Assembly: GCA_034406715.1 (NCBI GenBank)
Contig: CP137870.1
Coordinates: 1,299,338 to 1,363,337 of the forward strand
Length of the DNA stretch: 64,000 nucleotides
Direction: 5' to 3'
From: Rhodotorula mucilaginosa
Taxonomy: Eukaryota; Basidiomycota; Microbotryomycetes; Sporidiobolales; Sporidiobolaceae
The translations under genes were made by a program, and so were the position numbers. The notes below the pieces were generated by a model that worked only from the letters and a program-made list of their open reading frames with translations, did no database searches and was not told where the DNA came from. Numbering within the stretch: position 1 is the stretch's first letter; each line of letters starts with the position of its first letter. Shown here in pieces: positions 21,419-31,037 of this stretch.

Positions 21419-22870
21419 ATGTCGTCTCCGAGTCAAGAAGAGCTAGACCAGCAATTCAAGACCCTCCAAACGGAGATCCGTCAGCGCTTTCCCATCACAG
21501 GCCGGTCTCCCTCCCGCAGAGGAGTCCTGCTGCTCGATGTCGGAAACCATATCCGTACCAAAGCAGCCAAAGTGTGGAGTATGGGGCTTCAAAGCCGGCC
21601 TCGCCCCGACCGTCATTATTGCGTGGGATTCGCTTTGAAGTGCGATCTCGAGATCCTTGGTCACTACCTCCAAATCGAGGGTTCCGTTTCGACCGAGACT
21701 ATCGTGAGTGGCGAGCTTATCTGTACCTCTCACACTTTAACTGATTGCGGGTTGGCTCTGACTAGACAACCTGGGCCATCGGGTTGATCGCCCCTCTGAA
21801 CGAAGCGATTCTCGAATCGGAGGATGGGAAGGCAACGCCTGTGTCCCAGCTCGTCCAAGGACTACCCAAGGAGTTGGCAAAGAAGTGCTCGAGGCTTTCG
21901 CCTGCCGAGGTTACTTCTGCCCGCGTGAGTCCTGACCGGAACCCAGACCGCGAATCTTTTTGTCGCTCAGACTGCGAGCTTGCTCCCCCCATGTGGCTGA
22001 CGCGGTACATGGGCATGTTGCAGGAGTATATAAGTCGAATCCTTGCCCACAACGTTTCGAACGCCGTGACAACAGTCTTGAAGACTGCGGACCCCAAGAC
22101 AATGCCGCGTTTCTTCACGGAGCCGGTTCATCAACTCGCCGAGTATCTTTCGCGCGAGCTCGACACTTTGGAGAAGGTGGAGCGGTTCGACATTCCGGTC
22201 ACCGCTGCTGATCTCAAGGCGTTCAAGGGTTCAAAGCCAGCGGGATTGACCACGTATGCCAGCTGGATCTGGGACGCCCTCTACGTTGTTGGCCATTCGC
22301 TCAGGCCAGACCATACCGCGCTTGGCCAAGACGTAGGTCTCAGTACCCACACTCTGACATGACATGTTAGCGAGTACGAGAGGCTAAAGCTCAGCATTGG
22401 GATAAACCAGACACATCTGAAGAAGTGGTGTGACAGGTGTGGTCAGATTGTCGTACGTTTTTGCCCAGAACCTTTGCCACCGGGCGATGACCGCGACTCT
22501 TTGCGGTCTGCGTCCCGCCTCTTCTTGACAAAGCTCATCCTGACCATGGCTGCTCTTGTTGACCAGGACCTCGGCTTGAAGCAGTGGAATCATCTGGTAC
22601 GTGGGAAGAGGCAGCAAGGCTTCCTGCCTTGACACTCGCATGCGGAACGAGCTCTGACCACGAGCTCCCCCCTTCCCCCCCATTTCGTGGCAGGTCTCTA
22701 CTGGCCAAGTCGGGGTCGGATCGACTGCAGGGCGGCATCCATCATGGTCGCGCAAGAATTCGATCTACGCCGCGACCCCCGCCGCCGCCACCGCCGCCAC
22801 CGCCGCCACCGCCGCTACCGACGACAACGGGGAGAATCTCTGCAGGATTGATAGCGGCCTAGGTCTCTAA
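21419..22870 (+). CDS. WSRK-family copy D, apparently intact
   Basis: Likely functional member of the unrecognised family. Exons 21419-21703, 21766-21924, 22024-22332, 22381-22596 and 22694-22870 give 381 residues. Landmarks: SRPRPDRHYCVGFALKCDLE (exon 1), TTWAIGLIAPLNEAIL and LVQGLPKELAKK (exon 2), EYISRILAHNV and GLTTYASWIWDAL (exon 3), LTMAALVDQDLGLKQWNHL (exon 4), GRHPSWSRKNSIYAA (exon 5), then an Ala/Thr microsatellite tail. The exon 4 acceptor is uncertain: the obvious TTAG at 22370 is out of frame, while weaker AGs at 22374 or 22380 keep frame, so this join may be wrong or damaged. Exon 3 might start at 21971 instead. No signal peptide or membrane span; soluble, largely helical. Function unknown. 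Confidence 0.65.
22779..22816 (+). repeat. GCC/ACC trinucleotide run
   Basis: GCCGCCACC-type nine-base units in the last exon of family copy D, read as Ala-Ala-Thr repeats; absent from copies A and C. Confidence 0.85.
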
Positions 22871-23460
22871 TCTCGGCACCACCACCACCGAGACAAGTAG
22901 TAAGCTCGCGCGCGGGAAAAGTCATCGCTTCATTGTAAGGCCCCGGCCTCACGACGAGACTCAGAGGAGCGGTGAAGGGGAGGTTGCGCGTTGAGGAGTT
23001 GATCTCGCGTCGCTTTCACGCGGATCTCTGCTCTTGACCTCACGCTACGGCTGACGGTCAGGAGCAGGTGTGTAGACTATTTCATTTGTCTCGGACCTCA
23101 CGCTACGGCTGACGGTCAGGAGCAGGTGCAACGCATCGTCCTACTTCGTTGGCTGCGGCAGGTGTTGGACGTCTCGAACGTCCTTCCACTCATCGCCTGT
23201 ATTCCATCAACGCGATGTGTCCTTGCTCAAAGTCCCTCCCCCCGTCTCGTTATGTAGAAGCACAGAGTTCAGTTCGTCCAGATTACGGTCCGCAATGCAC
23301 AAGTCGTACAGCGAAGCTCCTGGATCAGACAGGCGAAAGCGAGTGACGCGTTGTCCTTTTTCCGCTCCCTGCTCTTGAATGCGGACCGTAAAAGACTCCG
23401 TCAACCGAGTGAACACCCTTTCTCTGTGTGTCCCACTCGTAGAAATTGTCAGGGAACCGA
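22871..23460. other. Right border of the accessory island
   Basis: 590 bases between copy D and the 3' end of a minus-strand gene. It holds a 35-bp direct repeat (23036-23128). Minus-strand frames near 23325-23460 (RFPDNFYEWDT) could be a further 3' exon of the neighbouring hypothetical gene, but no good splice pair is obvious. Confidence 0.45.
23036..23128 (+). repeat. 35-bp perfect direct repeat, 58-bp period
   Basis: GACCTCACGCTACGGCTGAC and the 15 bases after it occur at 23036-23070 and again, identical, at 23094-23128, separated by 23 bp. The unit includes a near-palindrome around CTGACGGTCAG. Located at the right edge of the island. Confidence 0.9.
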
Positions 23461-24903
23461 CTAGTGCGTCCTCCCCTCCGTGACATCAACCGCTCCCCCT
23501 CCAGCGCCACCAAAACCTCCGCCGTACACCGCCAGACCCCTTGCCGAGGAGAAATCCGGTCCAAACCTTCCCCCCTCATTACTCCTCATCCTTGCCTCCT
23601 TCTCCTTCGCATACTCTTCGTACGAAGCGTCCGTTCCGTTCGACTCGCCCGATGAAGAGGAGGCGGCGTACGAGTTGGTGCGGGGCTGGGTAGCCGGGCG
23701 ATGGTGATCATGAGGGGTGGCCGTCACCGGTTGTTGTTGTACGTCGTGAAGGGGCTCAGAGGAAGAGGAGGCAGCGACAGGATGATGCTGATGAGGATAG
23801 TACTGAAGCGTGGCGGGGGAATGAACGGCGACGCTTTGTGGCGAGAACGAGACGAACGCGGACGAAGAGAGCGATGAAGGGGCCGCGAACGAGTTCGACG
23901 TTGCGGCAGTTGAGACCAGGGCGTGTGCCGACGAATCTGCTGCGCGTGAACCTGCAGCGGTCGATCGGTCCGCCGAAGTGTGGAGGTGGCTCTCCTCGCC
24001 GTTGCCGCCACCACCGAGTCGACCTGCTCGCGTTTCGCTCGTCGCCAACGAAGCCACCGCCGCTGTGCTGCCGATCTGACCATTCAAATGCCGCAGCACC
24101 ATCTGGAGTCGCCTGACCGCCTTCGCCTTCCCTTCCTCGTCGTCGACTCGTGCTCTGCCCTTTCCCTTCCCGGTATCCTCCGCCGCTCGATCCAACACCT
24201 CCCGAAGAGGACCACTATTGGCGATCGTCGGAGTCCAGACGTCGTCGGTATAAGTCCCGTGCGAGAAGTAGTCTTGGAACATGGCGGCGGGGTCTTGCGA
24301 CGCGAGGAGGGTGCGGAGGTAGGTCTGCTCGGCGAGCGAGAGGTTCGAGACGGACAAGAGGAGCGATTCTGAAGTCGGGGACATGTCGCCCGGGTGGGAT
24401 CGGCGGCGGGTGTCTGGTAGCTGTGGGTCTGATCTCGAAGCGAGCGGGTCGGCGGGAAGTGGCGAGACGAGAGCGGACGAGCGTTGCTGTTCCTGCGCGA
24501 GTTGGCGTTCCCAATCTCCGTCGACGGCCTCGACGACGCTATCGTGACCGGTCAGGAGAGCGACGAGGGCGTCTCCGTCCTGCGGTGCGGCGAACGGCGA
24601 CTGCGCGGGAATCGCGGACGACCCGACGGCTCCTCCTACGAATTGGCTCCGTTCCCACGCCGCCGCCTGCTGCGCTCCAAAGTGGGCTTGTACTGAGCTG
24701 CTGCTCGGCCCTGCATGCTGTTGGGCGAACCGGCTAAACTCGGAGGCAGGCGAGGACGAGGAAGACGAGGCATCGGCGCGGAAGCTGCTGCTCCTCAGAG
24801 CGGCGAGGTCGTGCTGCTGCTGCTGCTCGGGGGTGAGGCGGTCTGCTGCATGAGCGAAAGCCGAGACAGCTTGCGGCAGTCCCTTTGCATACGTCGCAGC
24901 CAT
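23461..24903 (-). CDS. Hypothetical low-complexity protein, 480 residues
   Basis: Single open exon from MAATYAKGLPQAVSAFAHAA to a stop at 23461; Ser, Ala, Gln and His-rich with few ordered segments and no cysteine. A short helical core sits near residues 185-265 (LSLAEQTYLRTLLASQDPAA, AKAVRRLQMVLRHL). N-terminal aromatic spots (EFSRFAQQH, AAWERSQFV) loosely recall the peroxin Pex20 layout, but its conserved Cys is absent, so I give no function. The C-terminus might continue through an intron. Divergent from GAL1 with 316 bp between the starts. Confidence 0.65.
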   Translation of the reverse strand: MAATYAKGLPQAVSAFAHAADRLTPEQQQQHDLAALRSSSFRADASSSSSSPASEFSRFAQQHAGPSSSSVQAHFGAQQAAAWERSQFVGGAVGSSAIPAQSPFAAPQDGDALVALLTGHDSVVEAVDGDWERQLAQEQQRSSALVSPLPADPLASRSDPQLPDTRRRSHPGDMSPTSESLLLSVSNLSLAEQTYLRTLLASQDPAAMFQDYFSHGTYTDDVWTPTIANSGPLREVLDRAAEDTGKGKGRARVDDEEGKAKAVRRLQMVLRHLNGQIGSTAAVASLATSETRAGRLGGGGNGEESHLHTSADRSTAAGSRAADSSAHALVSTAATSNSFAAPSSLSSSAFVSFSPQSVAVHSPATLQYYPHQHHPVAASSSSEPLHDVQQQPVTATPHDHHRPATQPRTNSYAASSSSGESNGTDASYEEYAKEKEARMRSNEGGRFGPDFSSARGLAVYGGGFGGAGGGAVDVTEGRTH

Positions 24904-25219
24904 CGTGGAGAGTGGCGAGAGAGAAGAGCTCGAGCGGAGGCAGCCTGGAGAGAGATCAAACGCCGGAGCCGAGCGGAGATTGCCACCGAGTGGGGTTCCC
25001 CCACCCAGTAGCCGAGTGCCACGTGGCAGTCAGTTGCCCCCTGTCTCGCTCGCCGTCGTTCGCTTGCCCGCGTTTCGTCACGCGTACGACTTGGCAAAAG
25101 ATCGAGAGAATTAAGCCAGCGCAGCGACTGCAGCAGACGCTTCGAGTTGCCCAGCAGAAGCACCGCGCAGATCGTCCCCTGCCCACACACGCTCTTCCCG
25201 ATCCACCCGCCCCGTCACG
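24904..25219. other. Divergent promoter, hypothetical protein / GAL1
   Basis: 316 bases serving two divergent genes. No CGG-N11-CCG Gal4-type site was found by eye. Nothing else recognisable. Confidence 0.5.
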
Positions 25220-27602
25220 ATGGAGTCGTCCCCGTTGCCGCTCGTCAACTCGCTCGACGAGATCTACACGCCCGCCGCACTCGTGCACGAAGGCGAGCGC
25301 TGGAACAAGGTCTTTGAAAAGTTCCAACGCGAGTATGGCACTCCCGTCCAAAAGGTCTCGAGGGCGCCGGGCAGGGTCAACATAATCGGTGAGACGAGAC
25401 GAGCACCGGGGGGAAGAGAAATTTTCCGCCGAGCTTGTTGCTGACTATGACTATGGAACGCGTGCAGGCGAACACATCGACTACTGCGGGTTCAGCGTCC
25501 TGCCCGCCGCCATCGAGCGCGACGTCCTGATCGCCTTCTCGACCGACCCCGTCTCCGAAGACGGCAAGGACGAGAGCATCCCCAAGCCGTCCAAGCCAGG
25601 CAAGACGGTCGTCGTCCTGCGCAACACGGAAGAGAAGTACTCGCCGACCGCGTTCGAAGTCGACTTGACCGGGAACGGCGACGACCTCGCCCTGCCCGAG
25701 AAGCACCACTGGTCTTCGTACTTTATCGCCGGAACGAAGGGCATCCTCGCCCACCTCGTCAAGACCCGCAGTCGCAACATCTCGACGCCGAAACCCGGTC
25801 CCGCACTCGTCCGCATCCTCGTCGACGGCACCGTCCCGGAAGGGAGTGGACTCAGTTCGTCGTCGGCCATGACCACCGCGAGCGCGATCGCCATCCTCGA
25901 GATCTCCGGCCGCAGGGAGGGCGAGTTTCAAGTCGGCAGGAGCGACGTCACCAACGTTGCCATCGAATCCGGTTCGTTTCGTTCTCGGGCCTAGTCCTGT
26001 TTGGAGTTCCGCCAGCTGACCTTGCCGCTGCCCTCCTCCCCCAGAACGCCTCGTCGGAGTCAACTCGGGCGGCATGGACCAGTCCGCTTCAGTCTTTAGT
26101 CGACCGATGCACCTCCTGCACATGTGAGTCCCCCCATCTCCAGCAACGGTAGGCTCTCGAGAAAGAACTCGACCTCATCGTGCGCCCCCACCTCCCTTTC
26201 CCGGTCGGTCCACACAGCGAGTTCATCCCGCAACTCAAGGCGCGCGCCCTCCCGCTCCCGCAAACGGACCCGCCCTTCTCGTTCGTGATCGCCAACACGC
26301 TCGTCACGAGCAACAAAAAGTTGACGGCCAAGTACCACTACAACCTGCGCGTAAGTCCGCGCACTCCTCTGCTTTCATTTCTTCAAACGCGTCGGCCGTG
26401 CCGATTTTTTCTGCGCCAAAAGAGCTGCAAAAGTTACTCGCGTGAGCTTTGACCCTGAACCAATCTTGCACCCGCACAGGTCGTCGAGTGCCGCCTCGGT
26501 GCCCTCTTGCTCGCCAAATTCCTCGACCTCCACGTCGACTACCAGACCCGACCCTTCCCGTCCTACAAGACCCTCGTCGACACCTACTTTGGTCGCAAAG
26601 CGCCCACGCACGGCCCGATCCGGTCCAACTCGCAACGGCCCGAGAAGCTCGTCCCCGAAGGGGCGACCCACCCCGCTCTCCCTTCGAGTCGGTTGCCGCC
26701 CCGGAACGCTGGGGGCGCACACGAACTCCGGACCATGATGGGGTTGGTTGGGCAGGCGCTTGGAGGACCGGGAATGGAAGATGGGATGACGTGGGAGCAG
26801 GTGGCGGAAAAGTTGGAGGTTGACGCGAAAGAGTTGGAGAAGGCGGTCGCGGATAGGGAAGTCGAACCCAAGGATGGCAAGTTCAAGATCTGGACCCGCG
26901 CGAGGCATGTGGTGCGTACTTTTCGTATCTCTCTCTCTCTTTCTTGCGCGCTGCTTTCTTGCCCGATTGCGGTTCTGTACTCTGCCGAACCCCGAGCCCT
27001 CAGCATACTGAACCTGCCTCGCCGCGCCCCGCCCGCAGTTCTCGGAAGCGATCCGGGTGTACGAGTTCAAGGAGCTCCTGTGCAACACGGCCGCGACCTC
27101 TCAGCGCGCGACGCCCGACGCGATCCCCGACTCGGAGAACGCCGGCCCGATCCTCGAAACCTCGGCGCGCGAGTCGCTGCCCGACCTGCCGTCGGCGCCG
27201 CTCGACCCGTACTCGACTTCGAGCCTCGCGGTCCCGAACGACGCCGACCCGAGCAAGGAGTTGTTGGAAAAGATGGGCAGGTTGATGAACGAGTCGATGG
27301 AGAGTTGCCAGCGGGACTACGAGTGCTCGTGTCCCGAGTTGGACGAGCTCGCTTCCATCGCGCGCAAGAATGGCGCGATCGGGAGTCGCGTAACGGGCGC
27401 GGGATGGGGCGGCGCGACCGTCTCGCTCGTCCGGGAGCCGGACGTGCCGGCGTTCCTCAAGGCCGTCCGGACCGAGTACTACAACAAGCGTTACCCCGAC
27501 TTGACCGAGAAGGAACTCGACGACGCGTGCTTTGCGACCAAGCCCGAGAACGGCGCGATCCTGTACGAGAACGACGACGCTTCGCCGGACCATGCCACGT
27601 GA
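25220..27602 (+). CDS. GAL1: Galactokinase
   Basis: Phosphorylates galactose to galactose-1-phosphate, first step of the Leloir pathway, in the cytosol. Exons 25220-25388, 25468-25971, 26045-26123, 26218-26350, 26480-26911 and 27039-27602 give 626 residues, somewhat longer than the usual ~520 because of inserts in the C-terminal half. GHMP motifs in order: galactokinase signature [19 protein letters not shown] (about residues 51-69, split by intron 1), [13 protein letters not shown] (about 178-190) and [13 protein letters not shown] (about 557-569). [11 protein letters not shown] is the catalytic Asp region. EHIDYCG resembles yeast Gal1 rather than GalNAc kinase. No other GAL gene lies in this window. 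Confidence 0.96.
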
Positions 27603-27830
27603 ACCCTGTTTTGCCCGAGTTTCCAATCGCCATCGTGAAGAAACCCACACACAAGCTTTTAATCGTAAAATCGCATCTCTCCCTTTGGCTCTAGACAAAT
27701 CCTATCGTGTCAATATACAAAAGTTCTGTTTGTCTCTTTGTCGGGTCCCGCTCGGGTACGAGGGCGCGGCAGAGGGAACTGATTTGGCTTTACAAAGAGA
27801 GGTTTCAAGACGGCATACACGACGACAGGT

Positions 27831-28794
27831 TCAGAGGGTGATGTTGTACGCATAGTCCTGCTCTGCGTTCTGAGCTGTCCAGAGAACGACCGAGCTGCGG
27901 GGGAGTGATACGAGTCAGTTTTCAGCCGGAGAATGCAAGGCAGAGGAGACTAGGCCCTCTCTCACCTGAACATGATGGCGACTGACGGGATGAAATATGG
28001 TCAGCGGGGGAGAATTGGTTGAACTGGATGTGAAGGAAGTAAGGGAACGCACTCGACTGGAGGACGTTGGCGATTCCCCAGCTGACGCCGTAATTCTCGG
28101 GGTAGTGCGGCAAGACGTATTTGATCACGAGCACGGTCTGCGTGGGCCGGGGTCGGGGCGGGTCAGCAAGGCGAAGAGAAAATGAAGGAGAGAACTTGTG
28201 ACTGACGATGCTTCCTGCGAGTCCGCCTGCCATGAGGGCAAACCCGACAAAGAGGAACAGCCTCGCCCTCCACGCGACACCTCCGGCGCTCCAGCTCCCG
28301 TCCCACCCTCCGGAGGCGCCATCATCATCACCGAGCAAGCGCTGCTTGTCGATCAGGTTGACGATGATCATGCCGAGGGTGGCGCAGAGTCCGGGCGCCC
28401 AGTCGGCGAACGTGACGCGGACGGGGACGGGGTCGTACGGCGAGTCGGGGTCGGTGAGCGGTTTCGCGTGCGCCGACATGATGGTCGCGTCGAGAAAGGC
28501 CCACCAGCCCAACGCGAACTGCGCCGGTCAGTCCCAGGTGAGGTGAGCGAGCAGGTGGGGAGGGAGGAGTCGGGTCAGTCACCACAGCTCTCTGGGCGCC
28601 TGCAAGTTCGAGGCTGGACATCCAGGCCATCTAGTCTCCAGTGTAAGTACGCTCCGCCGACTCACGAGGGCTCCTGCGAGGTAGACGAGCATCGGGCGCT
28701 GCTTCTCGCCGAGTCGGATGCTCGGGCACCGGATCAGCAGCACCCGCCGGGGGTCGCTCGAACGCATAGGCAGCGAGGACGTAGCAGAAGGCAT
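27831..28794 (-). CDS. VPS68: VPS68/TMEM50 (UPF0220) family membrane protein
   Basis: Small four-span membrane protein of the TMEM50/Vps68 family; in yeast Vps68 works with Vps55 in endosome-to-vacuole traffic. Exons 28794-28666, 28518-28207, 28137-28053, 27981-27966 and 27894-27831 join in phase to 201 residues. Family motifs: FALGWWAFLDATI, VTFADWAPGLCATLGMIIVN, LFLFVGFALMAGGLAGSI, VIKYVLPHY, GIANVLQS and SSVVLWTAQN. The fourth exon is only 16 nt (coding within AIMF). The loop after span two has a Gly/Trp-rich insert. Same strand as RFC5, 260 bp downstream of it. Confidence 0.9.
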
Positions 28795-29054
28795 GGCCTT
28801 TCAAGCTCCTTGCCGCGCGCAGGTGAGATTGATGGTGACGGAGCGAAGAAGAGACGCTGCCAGCCCGCCGTCATCATCGTCAATTTCCCAAGTCAACACG
28901 GTGAACACGGTAAATGCACGAGCTATTCAATTACAACAGAAAGCAAGCGAGGAACAGACAAAACACAAACGACGACAAGGTCTCGAGAAAAGCAAAATAC
29001 GCCTTTCTCCCGGTCCGGACCTCGAGCGAGAGGAAACAGCGCCTCTTCCACAGC

Positions 29055-30865
29055 CTACTCGGTGAATCCGAGGGCATGCTCTGCGAGTTTGATCGGCAAG
29101 CAGAGTCGAATGAGCCGGGCGCTGGAAGGAAGCCGAGAGAGACATAAGGGAAACTCACGTTTCTGGATCAGCATGATCTTGGCCGCAAAAGCTGTGGACA
29201 ATCAGAAGAAACGGATGTCAGTCCCGTGCTCAATGACACGCACAACCCGCCCTGCGATCGAAACAATCGCCACGGACGAGCTGGTCGGAGCCGCTGCGGC
29301 TGGACTGACCTTCGAGGTGGAAGATGTGCTTGTTCCCTTGCTTCAGCCGGTGGTCGTAAAACGCCGCCCAGTACGCCACGTCGGCCTTCAACGCCTCGTC
29401 GACGCGGTCGAGCAACCTCCGCGTGATGCTCTGTGCGCAATCAAGTACCAGCCCACTTGCGTCAGCGCTCACATAGGGAAAAGAAGCGACAGGGCCAGGG
29501 GAAAACGTGGCAAAAAGAGACGCACCGCCAGGATGAGCTGCGCCGGGATGCAGTGCACGAGCAACTCGTAAAACATGCCCCTCACTTCGAGCAGCGTCTC
29601 GGGTTTCTGCTCGCTCAAGATCCGTTCCGCCGTCTTGGCCGCGTACTTTTCCCAGTCCGGCCGCGGGACCGCATCGATGTCGCCCGCGGCCTGCTTCCCA
29701 CTCGCGAGGAGCGAGTGGTCCGGCTTGATGGATTTGAAGGCCGGGTCTTGCGCGTACAGGGCTTCGAAGGAGAGGAGGGCGCGGCGGAGGTTGCCGAGTG
29801 AGATGCGCGAGAGGAGCAACGAGACGTGGTCCGGGATTGAGATCTTTTCCACCGATGCGACCTTTTTCACCACCGCGTCGATCTGTGCGGGGCAAGGACG
29901 CCTGTATAGTCAATGCCAAGTCGCAGTCTAAAAGACAGCGAGCGGCTGTGGGACCAAAGAGAGCGAAAAAACGAATGCCGCTTTCCGCACCTGTTCTTCC
30001 GACGGCGCTCCGACCCGGAGCAACAAACACCGCGACCGGATCGGGCCGATGATCTTGCTCGTCGAGTTGGCGCAGAGGATCACGCGCAAGCTCGACGTGT
30101 ACTTTTCCATCGTGCGGCGCAGAGCCGACTGGGCGTCGCGCGACATGCCGTCCGCTTCGTTGATGATCACCACTGCAGGGGGCGGGCCGCGTCCTCGTAT
30201 CAGTCTCGAGGGAGCAGGGGCTGGAGATGATGGAGGTGGAGAGGAGGGCGACGAACCTTTGAAGCGCTTCCTCGCGTTCAAGTCGACCTGCTGCGTCTGC
30301 GCAATGTCTTTGAGAACCTCCTGGACGACGGCGCGATCGTAGTTCCCCAGATCACTGCGTGCAGGCCACAACGTTCAGCGCTCCAGAGCACAATCGCAAC
30401 GTCTTAGAGACGGGGGACGCACCTCGGGGTGATCTCGATGTGGTAGTTGGACTGGACAATGTTGACGTCGAGTTTCCGCCTCGACGGGGTCAAGAACGTC
30501 CGCTGTTCGATCCGGAGCTGTGCGGTCACATGTCACACGGGAATAGAGCTATAAGCCGTGGCTTTCGTAGCTCATATGAACGGTCTGCCTGCACGCACCT
30601 TTTCGACACCAGGACCAAACAGTTCCCTCAACGTCGCCATGATGCGGGTCTTTTTGCCCGCGCCGGACGGTCCATAGAACAGCGTATGCGGGAAATCTCC
30701 TGCGGCCTGCACGTGTCATACTCTGCACTCGTCAGCTAAGCAGGCGCAGAGAGATGACGGGCGAAGTGGAGAACTGACGAGAGCGCGCAACCGCGACGAG
30801 AGCTCCGGGTGATAGTCGAGGTCGTCGAGCGTCTTGGGGCGATACCGATCCACGAACAACGCCAT
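29055..30865 (-). CDS. RFC5: Replication factor C small subunit (yeast Rfc5 / human RFC3)
   Basis: Clamp-loader subunit that loads PCNA at primer-template junctions in the nucleus. Nine exons: 30865-30779, 30706-30599, 30517-30423, 30354-30257, 30172-29991, 29882-29526, 29430-29310, 29191-29159, 29080-29055; 368 residues, normal for the family. Start [16 protein letters not shown]. Walker [10 protein letters not shown] (residues 41-49), [20 protein letters not shown], Walker B region VVIINEADG in which the usual DE is replaced by NEAD, as in Rfc5 subunits that do not hydrolyse ATP, then [10 protein letters not shown] and [12 protein letters not shown]. The end is HLEG-AFAAKIM. The last exon (nine codons, ending HALGFTE) is less certain. 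Confidence 0.93.
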
Positions 30866-31037
30866 CCTCAAGCGCTCAGAGCCGAGTACAGAGAGCTCTT
30901 CCGGGAAGCGAGCCGCGACGCGTCCAAAATTTCCCAAACTTGTCGCGCGGAACTGAGCGAAAACGAGCCTCGAACACACACCGTGCGCATAAAGAGATAG
31001 ATTGCACAAAAAGGGGGCCGCTCAGACACCTGCGAGG

